From NCBI GenBank assembly GCA_001566295.1, contig KQ964271.1, positions 62,001 to 126,000 on the forward strand: a stretch of DNA of 64,000 nucleotides. The letters are read 5' to 3'. The notes below the pieces were generated by a model, which was not told the origin of the DNA, searched no databases, and saw nothing but the letters and a program-made list of their open reading frames with translations. Of the stretch, positions 32,828 through 43,219 are shown in pieces (the stretch's first letter is position 1; each line of letters begins with the position of its first letter). Origin of the DNA: Microdochium bolleyi (Eukaryota > Ascomycota > Sordariomycetes > Xylariales > Microdochiaceae). The position numbers and the translations under genes are program-made.

Positions 32828-34504
32828 TCAGAAAACATCGTAGAACTCGGGCTGTCTGAACGACCCCTGGCCGGTCGTCCCATAGTACACCCATACGCCC
32901 CAGGGAAACAGAGGGTCGAATGTTGACCCAGGAGTCGGCTTGCCACCTTCGTTGACGCGGACGCTCCCGTCTGTCATGATCGAGTGCTCTTCAACAACAT
33001 GGACCTCGGGGTCCATACATGAGATCTTGTACGTCTCATCGCCGCCCTCGGCGCGCACGTACAGAGCACGGGACAGGGCCCCTTCGGCAAGCGCCGACGT
33101 CGAGACCAGGCTATGCGTCTCGACGCGGATGACGTCGCCCTCATCGTCCAGGGGCAGATCGCCGCCGAAGGGTCGCCACCCGGCAGACCACAGGCCGTCG
33201 CTGTCGCGGGTCCTGTGCCAGACGGCGCCGCCGCAGACCACCACGACCTGGACCTGGATGAGACCCCACACCACCATGACGGGATACCCGAGCTGGTCGA
33301 CGCCCAGGTCTCGACACGCGTAGGGCACACCGAGTGCCGTCCACGCGCCGGTCCAGGGCGCTGGCCCGTGCGATGATACGGCGTGCTGGTACTCGCCGTC
33401 CTTGATGGCCGCGGCGTGGACTTGCCCAGGCCCCTTGCCCTTCTTGCGAAAGTTGACAGCGAGCCCGACCTCGCCGACAAACCCCTTGCCAACCTCGATC
33501 CAGTTGTCTGTCCTGATCATCGGGCCTCCGCCACCAGGCTGCCAGAAGCTCTGTTTCATCAGCACCCTGCCCGCCGTGACGGCGTAGACATCCGTGCACT
33601 CCGTCGACCCCGTGCCGTTTTTCGGCGCCGGGCTCGTCCACACCGAAACCGTCGGCCGCCACGCGAAGCTGCCCCCGAGGCTGCGCCAGCCGTACGAGCC
33701 CGGCGCCTCGTGCGCCCACGGCCGGAGCCACGCCTCATGAAGCTCCCGCTGGCTCGGCTCGTCCGCGAGCGGGCCCGGAAGCCGGGTGTACACCCCCTGC
33801 AGGACCGCGCCGGTGCCGTACTCGAGGGCGAACAGCCGGTGTCTCCAGGCGCCCGGCTGCGTCGCCATCATCCTCATCCGCGGCCCCGTGGTCGCCACGA
33901 CTGGGGTCGTGAGGAAGCGGACACGTTCCCTGCCGATGTTATGGTTGCCATCGTCGGCATCGTACGACTCCCACTCCAGCGCCCGCGGGTCGCTCGACGC
34001 CCATCGCATGTACTCGTACTGCAGCCAGAAGTCGCCCAGCGGATGAGTCTCCCAGGTGCGCCGCGCCCTCGCGATGCCGATGTCCTTCCTCGAGAGCACA
34101 TGTGTGGTGGTGTTGAGGCTGAAGATGAAGCGGCCGAGCTGCTGGTTGTAGGAAGGGTCCTCGAGGGCAGTGATTGTGTGGAGCGGCCCAGATGGGACCG
34201 CCGTCAGCCAGTCCTTCCGTTCGGGAGGTGGAGGGTTGACGAGGCTGAACGCGGCGATGACGATAACTGCGAGTATCGCGAGGGCTGCCAACGAGGGTAG
34301 CAGCCAACGAGTTCGCTTGCTGTCGCGTCCAGCTGACTGTGCAACGGCGCTGCTGCTGCTGTTGCCTTCGCGACTCCACCCGTCTCGATCTTGCAGGGGC
34401 GAGATCTCATGGTCGTCAGTCAGCTGGTCGAGTGAGTCTGAGGAGCGGCCCCCCAGGAGGCCACTGTCGCTGCTGTCATCCCGTAGGAGGCGTTCGCGGC
34501 TCAT
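32828..34504 (-). CDS. Type II membrane protein with PLL/fucose-lectin-like propeller domain (copy 2)
   Basis: Single exon of 558 residues. An acidic, Ser-rich cytosolic head (MSRERLLRDDSSDSGLLGG) is followed by a membrane helix near 89-110 (LLPSLAALAILAVIVIAAFS) and about 440 extracytoplasmic residues with several N-glycosylation sequons. WHRTRDSDGLWSAGWRPFGG from W429 is the PLL-like repeat, aligned with W394 of copy 1. Shared blocks with copy 1 include a TTHVLSRKDIGIARARR-type start, FALEYGTGAVLQGVY, FAWRPTVS and a repeated VGEVGLAVNF/VGEVGVAVNY. It lies 30 kb from copy 1 on the same strand. Likely a surface-displayed glycan-binding protein. It is divergent from the HET gene across a 684-base promoter region. 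Confidence 0.8.
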   Translation of the reverse strand: MSRERLLRDDSSDSGLLGGRSSDSLDQLTDDHEISPLQDRDGWSREGNSSSSAVAQSAGRDSKRTRWLLPSLAALAILAVIVIAAFSLVNPPPPERKDWLTAVPSGPLHTITALEDPSYNQQLGRFIFSLNTTTHVLSRKDIGIARARRTWETHPLGDFWLQYEYMRWASSDPRALEWESYDADDGNHNIGRERVRFLTTPVVATTGPRMRMMATQPGAWRHRLFALEYGTGAVLQGVYTRLPGPLADEPSQRELHEAWLRPWAHEAPGSYGWRSLGGSFAWRPTVSVWTSPAPKNGTGSTECTDVYAVTAGRVLMKQSFWQPGGGGPMIRTDNWIEVGKGFVGEVGLAVNFRKKGKGPGQVHAAAIKDGEYQHAVSSHGPAPWTGAWTALGVPYACRDLGVDQLGYPVMVVWGLIQVQVVVVCGGAVWHRTRDSDGLWSAGWRPFGGDLPLDDEGDVIRVETHSLVSTSALAEGALSRALYVRAEGGDETYKISCMDPEVHVVEEHSIMTDGSVRVNEGGKPTPGSTFDPLFPWGVWVYYGTTGQGSFRQPEFYDVF

Positions 34505-35188
34505 TTTGGCTTAGGGAAACGAGCTGCACGCGACAGAAGGGAGAGCAGAAATTCTCTGGAATCCCCAGTATCGGGAAATAAGGGGCGTGGTATTGGTCGT
34601 AGCGAGAAAACAAGCTCTAGGCTCCAGCCAGTGGGGCCGCGGACCAGGACAGGGGCAGGTCCCGACTTGGACCAACGTGAACAAGCTGAGAGCGACCGGG
34701 GCAAGGGTTGCTGGGCTGTAAGCGGGATCTCTTCCATGATTGGAAGGTAAATTCGGGAGTTGGGCTAATCTCCGCACTGCTCGCAATAGTCCAACGTAGT
34801 GTGCAAGACAGAAGGCACGGCGACGTGGAGGAAGTGGCATTTGTTGGGTGTGTGAACATCCTCCGTGTCAAATAGGAACAACTGAGGTGGTAATTGCAAG
34901 GACGACAGGAACAGCCTAGAGGGCAAGAAGGGCAAGCATCAACTTGTATCTCGAATTGAGACCTTGGCGTTGCCACGTAACGAAGACATGCTACTGACAA
35001 GACCATGCCGGGGTTCTCTGCCATGTCCGAGGAGCCAGCCTCGACGAGAAGCCGAGCGGGCAGGGCTTGGCAGGGCTGACCTGCAAGGCATAGCTGAAGA
35101 GGGGCACGGCCGGGACTCACAGAAAAGTATTTCGGCACCTGAAGCCGCAGGCGCGGAACTCAACCTCCCACCTCATACACCTCCGGCT
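34505..35188. other. Divergent promoter region
   Basis: Separates the starts of the lectin-like gene (minus) and the HET gene (plus). The HET frame is open upstream to 34964, but those codons look non-coding and no ATG there is in a better context. Confidence 0.5.
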
Positions 35189-36481
35189 ATGACAGTGCCT
35201 CTCTTTCAGCATCGACCCCTTGCCGACCCTGGCAATGGCATAAGGCTATGCCGCTTCGTCCACCCTCCAGAGAGCGAGTCTGAAGGTGGGCCACGGACCG
35301 ATGCCGTCGTCCTCGAGGTTGCACACTTCAGGCTGCCCAAGACTAGGGTCATCACGACCTCGGCCGGGGGCCTGGTTCAGATCGAAAACGACGGCGAGGG
35401 CTGGCCCACAGAGCACGAGACAAGGGCAGCGAGGACCGCAGATGAGTACACAGCCGTGTCCTACTGCTGGGGCCCAGCCTCTGCTCGACACATCGAAATC
35501 ACAATCAACCAGCACGCTTTGCCAGTCAGTGAGAGTCTGCACCAGCTCCTCCGCGCTTTCGGCGATGCCGACAAGAACGAGGAGCATCCTGGCTGCCGTC
35601 TCTTCTGGATCGACCAGCTATGCATCGACCAGCGCTGCAACGCGGAGCGTAACGCACAGGTCCATCTCATGAGCTACATATACTCGAGCGCAGAGACGGT
35701 CTACGCCTGGCTCGGCCCCGCCACGAGCTCAGCACGCCTCGGACTCCGGACACTGAACGCTCTCCGGCCTCGCTACTTACGATCTGGGTCGACCACAGAA
35801 CTGAAGATCACCAGCGCCCTGCCCGCGCTCTGCGACCTGCTCACGGGCGCCTACTGGAGCCGGCTGTGGATCGTCCAGGAGGTCGTCCTGGCCAAACGGC
35901 TCGTGCTGTGCTGCGGTCGGCACAGACGAGTCTTCCAGCGCTTCGAGGACGGCCGGCAGCACGTGTGGCGCCGTGGCACAATGCTCGAACAAGCCCTCCG
36001 CATGCACGAAAGGCTGCATTGTCACGAGGCTAAGTTCTCGACCCGGCACATCACGCTGAGGCGCGCCTTGTCGCTGCTGAGGCAGCACCTGCGCGTCCTC
36101 CAGGCGCGCGCCGGCAGTGGGGCCACCGTTGGTGTTAAAGACAGGACGACGGGCCGTTACTACCCGTACGGCGACTCGTACGACATCACGAGGGACAACT
36201 GCTTCCGGGCGTGCGCCGACCCGCGGGACAAGGTGTACGCGCTGCAGAGCCTGGTGTGGCCGCACCAGCGGGTTCCAGTGATAGACTACGGCGCGGCGGT
36301 CGAGGACGTGTTTGTGGGCTGGCTCGGCACGGTGCTGCGCCACGCCGGCGGGAAGGTCGGGCTGACGAGCGAGCACCGCAGCGGGTTTGGGATGGTCTTC
36401 GAGGCGATGGGGCTGGGGGTGCTGTCTGACGAGCGGGCGGAGGAGCTCGTGGGGAGGGCAGAACTGCTTGGGTCCGCGTAG
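35189..36481 (+). CDS. HET-domain protein (heterokaryon incompatibility type)
   Basis: Single exon of 430 residues from the ATG at 35189. The N-terminal region holds the three conserved HET blocks: YTAVSYCWGP at 87-96, LFWIDQLCIDQ at 138-148 with NAERNAQVHLMSYIYSSAET after it, and WSRLWIVQEVVLAKR further on. A later DPRDKVYALQSL block is also typical. No NACHT, ankyrin or WD repeats follow, so this is the short stand-alone form. HET domains trigger cell death after fusion of incompatible strains in some fungi; most members, including this type, have no tested role. It converges on FTR1 with 363 bases between the coding ends. Confidence 0.92.
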   Translation: MTVPLFQHRPLADPGNGIRLCRFVHPPESESEGGPRTDAVVLEVAHFRLPKTRVITTSAGGLVQIENDGEGWPTEHETRAARTADEYTAVSYCWGPASARHIEITINQHALPVSESLHQLLRAFGDADKNEEHPGCRLFWIDQLCIDQRCNAERNAQVHLMSYIYSSAETVYAWLGPATSSARLGLRTLNALRPRYLRSGSTTELKITSALPALCDLLTGAYWSRLWIVQEVVLAKRLVLCCGRHRRVFQRFEDGRQHVWRRGTMLEQALRMHERLHCHEAKFSTRHITLRRALSLLRQHLRVLQARAGSGATVGVKDRTTGRYYPYGDSYDITRDNCFRACADPRDKVYALQSLVWPHQRVPVIDYGAAVEDVFVGWLGTVLRHAGGKVGLTSEHRSGFGMVFEAMGLGVLSDERAEELVGRAELLGSA

Positions 36482-36844
36482 ATGATGCGTCCACATCAGC
36501 AGAGGTTTGTGGCAGGAAATTAGATTCGCCAGGTCCTTGTTGTGTTGTCATTTCCGAGAGTCTTGCCGGTTACGAGAATCTCAGCACTAGGCCTACGGAC
36601 AAGACGGGGATGACTGTGGATGCATTCTGGTTTGATGGCTGTCTCGGTTTCATTTTGTGCCTTGTCCCAGAGCAAGCTATCCAAACGTTGTACTTGCCCG
36701 GTTCTGGTCTTGACGTTTCGCTCATTGACTTCGATCACAATGTTAGAGGCCCGCCAGACAACATCCCGGTTCCAACTCTGCAGCGCGATCCTGCCTTTCC
36801 TGAGGCGATTCTCCCTTGCCCCCCGGAGATCTCCTCCGACCGCA
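36482..36844. other. Convergent intergenic region
   Basis: Between the 3' ends of the HET gene and FTR1. No gene seen. Confidence 0.55.
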
Positions 36845-38119
36845 CTATACAGTCTTGCGCTTCCGCATGAGCGGCCAGTGGCCCTTGACCTCCCTGTGCC
36901 GCAGGGCGACGAAGCCGCCGATGACGGCCCACCAGTAGGCGTTGTACGCGATGACGGACGAGTATGTCGCGCTGTTCTGCCAGCCGAGCAGGCCGTTGAA
37001 CACGCCCCAGCCGCCGCCGCCGTCGATGTACGGGCTGCAGCACTTTCGTCGCCAAACAAGGTCAGCAAGGTACAATCCTCAGGCATGAAAGAATGATGGG
37101 ACGGTGTCGATAGGGAAATTGAGGCTCCGGTGTGGGAAAGATGATACTCACGTTGACGTGCCACACGCTCCGGTCAATATCATAAGAGCCAGGCCCGACG
37201 CCGACTTCCGCTGCGTCGCCGCCCACGGCATTGTTCCACTGCTGCTGGTCGAAGAACCAGACGGCGCGGGTGAAGAGGGCCGCGGCGACGAGATATAGAA
37301 TGCACGTGGCGGCCACAAGGAAGAGCTGAAGATGCGATGTTGAGCCGGTCCTGTAACAAGTGTCAGTTGCGTCCGCACAGGAGGAAACACATGATACCAG
37401 GCATCGGCAGATGCCACAGCAGAGTGAGTCAAGGGAACAACGTACCGGTAGATCAACCACCCGACGAAACTCCCCGTTGCCAGTCCCACCAGCACCGGCA
37501 GCGGCACCGATTCGGCCGGGGCGCTGAACGTCACGCCCGCGATGAAGACCACGGCCTCGACGCCCTCGCGCAGCACCGTGATGAACGGCAGGACAAACAT
37601 GAAGTACCGGCTCATCCAGCGGCCCAACCATCCGCTGCTGCTGCTGCTGCTGCTGGCACCCGAGTCTGCCAGTCCATCACCACCGCCGGAGTGCCGACCT
37701 CGGGCATCGCGCTTCTGCTGCTTCTTCCTGCGGTCTCCCTCGTCGATGGCCTGCCGTAGCTTCACGTGCCACTTGTCCTGCAGCTTGTTGATGCGCAGCA
37801 ACGCGGCGCCCGTGATGGTGATGATGACGCTCGCGAACAGCGCGAAGGCGCCCTCGTAGTAGTACTCGCTGGAGCTCCAGGCGTCCGTTTCGGTGAGGTA
37901 GAAGACGGCGACGATGGCGCCCGCGATGACGAGGCAGATGAGCGCGCCGAACAGGGTGCCGAGCCAGACCTGGCGGCGCATGCGCGCGGCCAGGGGCGCG
38001 TCCGAGGGCGCGGGCAGCGTCTGCTTGAGGAAGGCGAGCAGCACCGAGACGATGATGGACGTCTCGAGGGTCTCGCGGAAGATGATGAAGAAGACGGGGA
38101 CCGAGAAGAGGGCCGGCAT
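36845..38119 (-). CDS. FTR1: High-affinity iron permease Ftr1
   Basis: Exons 37446-38119, 37152-37350 and 36845-37042 (phases 2 and 0), 356 residues. Seven membrane helices are expected. RETLE at 15-19 and REGVE at 184-188 are the two RExxE iron-binding motifs. The third exon begins CCSPYIDGGGGWGVFNGLLG, the conserved Ftr1 extracellular and last-helix region, which fixes the splice acceptor. The cytosolic loop between helices 3 and 4 carries a long Lys/Arg-rich and poly-Ser insert (CTG repeat on the plus strand). Ftr1 takes Fe(III) from the Fet3 ferroxidase at the plasma membrane. FET3 is divergent from it across a 1164-base shared promoter with three iron-repressor-type GATA sites, so joint iron-starvation induction is expected. 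Confidence 0.95.
37632..37654. repeat. CTG microsatellite in FTR1 (poly-Ser loop)
   Basis: Run of about seven CTG/GCT triplets on the plus strand that encodes the Ser run in the cytosolic loop of Ftr1. Likely length-variable. Confidence 0.8.
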
Positions 38120-38424
38120 CGTGGGCGGGTGAGTTGTGGCCCAGGGGCCAGCCGAGATGGTGAGGTGGCGCGATGTGAGGTGAGGGAGGCTGCTCAGGAT
38201 GAGCCGTGACGCATTCCACACTCGGTGGTCCTGAGTGTCGCCTGCGGTCCGCCAAAGGGTCAAGACGGGTTCTTTGACTGCTCTGTAGGCTTGCTGATTA
38301 TGTCGAGAGTCATTAATGACGTTGTCGTGCGGAGTGACCAGCCTCGAGGGGTTCTGGGAGCGAGAGGTGCGAGACGTCGGAAATGTGCCGCACGTGCTCT
38401 CGGCTCGGCGACGCCGTCCGCAGG

Positions 38425-38433
38425 ATCAGATAA
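38425..38433 (+). promoter_or_regulatory. Iron-repressor GATA site 1 (ATCAGATAA)
   Basis: Exact match to ATCWGATAA, the site bound by SreA/SRE/Urbs1-type GATA repressors. It is 306 bases upstream of the FTR1 ATG. Confidence 0.75.
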
Positions 38434-38762
38434 AAAAGAACAGGGGCCGTCGTGTCTGGGCAGTGTGCCAGTGCCAGTGGAGCCCTGGACCGCCGGGTTT
38501 CGGCGCTGTTTCTCCTCCTCTGCCGCCCGCCCACACAAGAGCTCAGCTGACACCACCACAGCCTCCGCTCCAAGCAATCCAGCACAGGATGGTCCGGTGA
38601 CCTCATTACGTCGTCCAAGAGGGTAAAGACTATGTTTTGAAACCCAACAAGAGTCTCGTTCGGGTTCGTCTGGGCTTCGAGTCCTATTCATCGTCAGCGG
38701 TTGGGTGGAACGACCCCTGAAGGCAGACCCTCCCTTTGCCTCTTGGCAGCACTCTTCAGCGA

Positions 38763-38771
38763 ATCTGATAA
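38763..38771 (+). promoter_or_regulatory. Iron-repressor GATA site 2 (ATCTGATAA)
   Basis: Exact ATCWGATAA match near the middle of the shared FTR1-FET3 promoter. Confidence 0.75.
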
Positions 38772-38878
38772 GATCGGCTTCCGCTAAGCCGGGCAGAATT
38801 TTCCACAGGCCCCTCTTGTCTCCGTCCGCGTGACGTGACATGACACCACGCGAGCTCCCGATCCCGACCGCTGAGGCC

Positions 38879-38887
38879 TTATCAGAT
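38879..38887 (-). promoter_or_regulatory. Iron-repressor GATA site 3 (ATCTGATAA)
   Basis: Plus strand reads TTATCAGAT, the reverse complement of an exact ATCWGATAA match. It lies 396 bases upstream of the FET3 ATG and 116 bases from site 2, in opposite orientation to it. Confidence 0.75.
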
Positions 38888-39283
38888 CCGACTGCAGGCA
38901 CGAGCCGCCCGACAGGTCCGTCGCAGCGGGATTCCGGACTTTGCAACCTCCTCAGGGACACGACGCGACGGTCAACAGTCGGAAACTGCGCGCCCAGCTG
39001 TACTGCACTCTGAGCCCTCGGCTTGTGATCGTTCGTACCTTGCATGACAGGGATGAGTGACGTCTTGCCACACCCTGAAGCAAGGTCGTCTTCGACCTTT
39101 CATACCTTTCCATCGAATCCTCCATCAGCTGCGGGATGGTGAGGTTTGCCCGACCACACGCCTGGCTCCACTCACCCGCCTCAGCCGTTTCCAAGCTCGA
39201 CCACAAAGCTTGAGGACCCCTCTTCCACCCAACTCACGACACAACCTCAGTCACCGCGCCCGCATCCACGGCCACGTCGAGCC

Positions 39284-41602
39284 ATGGCGTTGTCCCTTCA
39301 GAGCACACTGCTCTCGGCGAGCACACTAGTGCTATTGCTCCTAGTCTCTACGCTCGCCTCCGCCGCCACCATCACCTATGACTTCGACATTGGCTGGGTG
39401 ACCACCAACCCGGATGGCGCCTATGACCGGCCGACGATCGGCATCAATGGCGCCTGGCCACCGCCAGCGATGCGCTGCACGGTTGGCGACCGCGTCGTGG
39501 TCAATGTTAAGAACAGCCTCCGCAACGAGTCCACCTCGCTGCACTTCCACGGGCTCTACCAGAACGGTACCGCCCACATGGACGGTCCTGTCGGCGTAAC
39601 CCAGTGCGCCATCGCGCCCGGCGGGACATTCACCTACGACTTCGTCGTCGACCAGCCCGGCACATACTGGTACCACTCGCACAGCAAGGGCCAGTACCCG
39701 GACGGCCTGCGCGGCCCGCTCATCGTGACGGACCCGGAGATACCGTTCAAGTTCGACGACGAGGTCGTGCTGACCCTCTCGGACTGGTACCACGAGCAGA
39801 TGGTCAAGCTGATCCCGCAGTTCATGAGCAAGACCAACCCGACCGGCGCGGAGCCCGTCCCGAACGCCGCGCTCATGAACGACAGCCAGGACCTGGCGGT
39901 GCACGTGCAGCCGGGGAAGACGTACCTGTTTCGCGTGGTCAACATGGGCGCCTTTGCGTCGCAGTACGTCTGGTTCGAGGGCCACGACGAGCTTGAGATC
40001 GTCGAGCTCGACGGCGTGTACACGCAGCCGAAGAAGGCGAGCATGCTGTACCTGTCTGCCGGACAGCGGTGCAGTTTCCTACTCAGAACCAAGGACACCG
40101 CGAAAGAGAACTTTGCCATTGTCGGGAGCATGGACACGGTATGTCTTTGATTCTTTCCGAATGCGCGATATGTATTCTTGCTAACCACAATATCGGTGCA
40201 AAGACCCTCTTCGACAGCATGCCCCCGAGTCTACAGTACAACGTGACCGGCCACCTCGTCTACTCCCCTTCCCTGCCGCTCCCTCCACCCACACCCATCG
40301 ACGCCTTCACTCCCATCGACGACACGACCCTCGTCCCCTACGACGGCATGCCCCTCCTCCCTCCCCCTTCCTCGCCCGCCCACACGATCCAGCTCACCGT
40401 CAAGATGGACAACCTCGGCGACGGCAAGAACTACGCCTTCTTCAACAACATCACCTACACCCCGCCGCGGGTGCCCAGCCTGTACACGCTGCTCTCCGCG
40501 CCCGCGGACCTCGTGGCGGACGCGCGCATCTACGGCGCGCACACAAACTCGTTTGTGCTGGAGCGCGGCGAGGTGGTGCAGATCGTGCTCAAGAACGAGG
40601 ACGACGGGCGGCACCCGTTCCACTTGCACGGCCATACCTTTCAAGTGCTGTACCGCAGCAAGGAGGAGGAGGACGAGAATGCGGAGGAGGGTGAGGGAGG
40701 CGCGAGCGTGCTCAAGGAGAGCGACTACCCGCGTGTCCCGATGCGCAGGGACACGGTCGTGGTGTGGGGGAACGGCGAGGTCGTGCTGCGCTTCAGGGCG
40801 GATAATCCCGGTGTGTGCTTTCCCGTCTGTCACTGTCTCCTGGATCGAGCCGCTTGTTCTCCCGTTTCTGTCTTCCCGCAAGGCTATCGCTGACATAAAA
40901 GGTACTTTCACAGGAATTTGGCTCTTCCACTGCCACATAGAATGGCACGTAGACTCGGGCCTCATCGCCACGCTGATCGAGTCGCCCCTCGACCTCCGCG
41001 CCCAGCTCGGCGGGGACACCTCACCGCCCCAGTCCGCGCTCCCCTTCCCTTCCTCGTCCATCCACCCCAGGAAAGCGGGCGACAAGATCCCGCAATCGCA
41101 CTACGACGCCTGCGCCGCCTCGAAGACCCCAACCCGGGGCAACGCGGCGGGCAACGTCGACGACTTTCTGGATCTGCGCGGCGAGAACGCCCCGCCCGGC
41201 CCGCTGCCCGAGGGGTTCACGGCCAAGGGATACGTCGCGATGCTGATCTCATGTCTGTCCGGGGTCGTGGGTTTGTTCGTGATCACGTGGTACGGCCTCG
41301 CGCCCGTCGTCGACGAGGGCAGCAGGGCCGGGCGGGACGACGAGGCTCGCGCCGGCGCTGCTGGTGGCGGCGTGGCGGATGACGTCGAGGGCCGGGCGTC
41401 GGAGGACTCGGTCGATAGTGTCGACACCATGGAGGCCGAGGCCGAGGCGGAGCAGCAGCCGCTCCTGGCTCCGGCAGCAGGGGCAGAGGGGCAGAACGGG
41501 CATGGCAAGGCGAGGAAGGGAGGGAACAACGAGAATGGTAACGGGGTGAGGAGAGTCGCCCGGACGAACGGCAGTGGTGGTGGCAGTGGCGAGACGAGAT
41601 GA
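39284..41602 (+). CDS. FET3: Fet3-type multicopper ferroxidase
   Basis: Exons 39284-40138, 40204-40810 and 40914-41602 (phases 0 and 1), 716 residues. After a signal peptide there are three cupredoxin domains with all four copper motifs: HFHG at 87-90, WYHSH ending at 133, HPFHLHGH at 422-429 and HCHIEWH at 493-499. A membrane helix (YVAMLISCLSGVVGLFVITW) precedes a long cytosolic tail rich in Glu, Gly and Ala, longer than in yeast Fet3. Domain 3 also has an acidic insert (KEEEDENAEEGEGG) between the HxxHxH motif and the next strand. It oxidises Fe(II) to Fe(III) at the cell surface and passes it to Ftr1, its divergent neighbour. Confidence 0.95.
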
Positions 41603-43219
41603 GCACGGCGGTATTGACTAGGTCCAGGCACGACGTCTTCCCTCATATGTATCTATCAGGATTAGAAGTTGGGTAGCGAGTGTAAAAATAACGATCGATA
41701 TCTTGCGTATGGCGAATCGGCGAATTTCTGTCGAACATGCAGCTCTCGGCTCCTAAATTGCGAAAAGGCTGCATGTGTCTCTCTTAGGCTTCTCCGGTTC
41801 TGGGCACAACAATTCGATATGTAGTTCAATTTTCGTTATCTCCCGATTTTCTTCAAATACTTCGTGTGCGATTTCTTCACGATATATTCATTGTCCGTAA
41901 CTGTTCGTGTTTTCCGAATATTCTATTTGCTTGATTTTCCTTTATCCATCCACGAAACGGATATTTAGGGTACACATGCAATTTGAAACGAGCTCCACGT
42001 CTTCCACAATAAGCAGAACGGCCTACCCAGACGCAGCTGGGGTGCTCATGATGGTACAGTGTCTCTGGGACTCGGCAATCGGCTGATAAAGGAGGACTAT
42101 CGACACATGCACAGGAGCAGAGGCTAAGGTGATACACCCAATAAAAGCCCGAAGTGCGAGACCGACCGACATGCATCCCATGCCCAGTGGGCCCATGTTT
42201 TCTCCGGTCCTGCACGGGGCTAAGGGGGAGAACGGCACACAGTTGGCAAGGAGCGAGGTATGTAGCGCCCAGATCGAGGGCATACAGCTATGGTCATACC
42301 TCGCGTCCGCAGGTGGGCTTGCAGGGCAGGTAACTAGCTTCGGGCTGTTCCTATTGTGCTCAAACTTGCTCCAACAGTGGTTCCTGTTGGCCATCCGCCA
42401 CCCTGACTACGAGAGATACTCCGTGCAAGGAAACCTCGAATTCCTCGCCAAGGGGCTTGGCGAGCCAGCGGACCCTGCGGACTCGCACGAAGCTTTTTTG
42501 AGCCTCATCTTGATCGCGACTCTCTTCCGATTCTTTTGGTGGTCCGTTCATGATCCACTCTTCATCAACTTGCAGCCGCTCTTTTCTGGCAGACATGTAA
42601 TTTAGAGCCTCATCGAGTGTACCGAGATCATGTTCATCAGTTCGCAGCCGTTGCCTGTTCGTCAGTCTTCGCAATCATAGCGATGGGGTCTGAGTCTGCG
42701 CCCCCCTGGCTTGATGCAGACGAGAAGCTGGCTGCTGTGTCCCATCTACCTGTGGTCCTCCCGGCCCAAACAATGGTCCTGAGCTGATGCGGTGCCTCGC
42801 CTGTCAAAGGCTCTGGCCGGCTCGACCTCGCGAGCATGATTCCAGGGGAGGCTCGTGGGGACTGATGCCTGCTGCATAGCGGTGCCCGCCGGGCACATAC
42901 ATACTTGCGCAAACCTGCTCGAGCCTCCGTGGCGAACTTCGCTCGGCTCTGAGCGGGCGTGCGCGTTGAGCCTCTTTGCGGCACCAGCATGGGGCGGCCG
43001 AGCCTGCTACCATGGTTGCCACATATAGATAAGGGCAGCCCGTCGCTCCCGCTGCGTGCCATGCGGCCTCGCTGTTTGATCGCCAGGCCACCCGTCTGCA
43101 TGCCTCTTTCGCCAATGCGCCGGACCCTCGTCGCCTGTGAGCAGCAACGATACTGTCCGCACCGGATTCAGGCCGCGACCGAACATTTCCCGCCTCGGCC
43201 GCCGACGCCGCCTCTAGAA
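41603..43219. other. 1.6 kb intergenic region, partly AT-rich
   Basis: The 41640-42000 part is AT-rich and may be a decayed repeat. Between 42023 and 42674, frames on both strands reach 100-158 codons, but neither shows coding bias or a domain. The right end is the promoter of the siderophore transporter and contains an AGATAAG GATA core at 43027-43033, not a full 9-mer. Confidence 0.45.

Larger units (their letters stand above)
38120..39283. promoter_or_regulatory. FTR1-FET3 bidirectional promoter
   Basis: 1164 bases between the two start codons. Contains three exact ATCWGATAA sequences (listed separately) and no coding-like frame. The 9-mer is expected about 0.02 times by chance in this length counting both strands. 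Confidence 0.8.

Noticed and set aside
33383..34300. 305-codon plus-strand frame
   Set aside because: Antisense shadow of lectin-like copy 2.
42129..42605. 158-codon plus-strand frame and a 104-codon frame opposite (42360-42674)
   Set aside because: Neither has coding-type third positions; both read as chance frames in decayed sequence. The minus-strand one is slightly more protein-like but has no partner exon.
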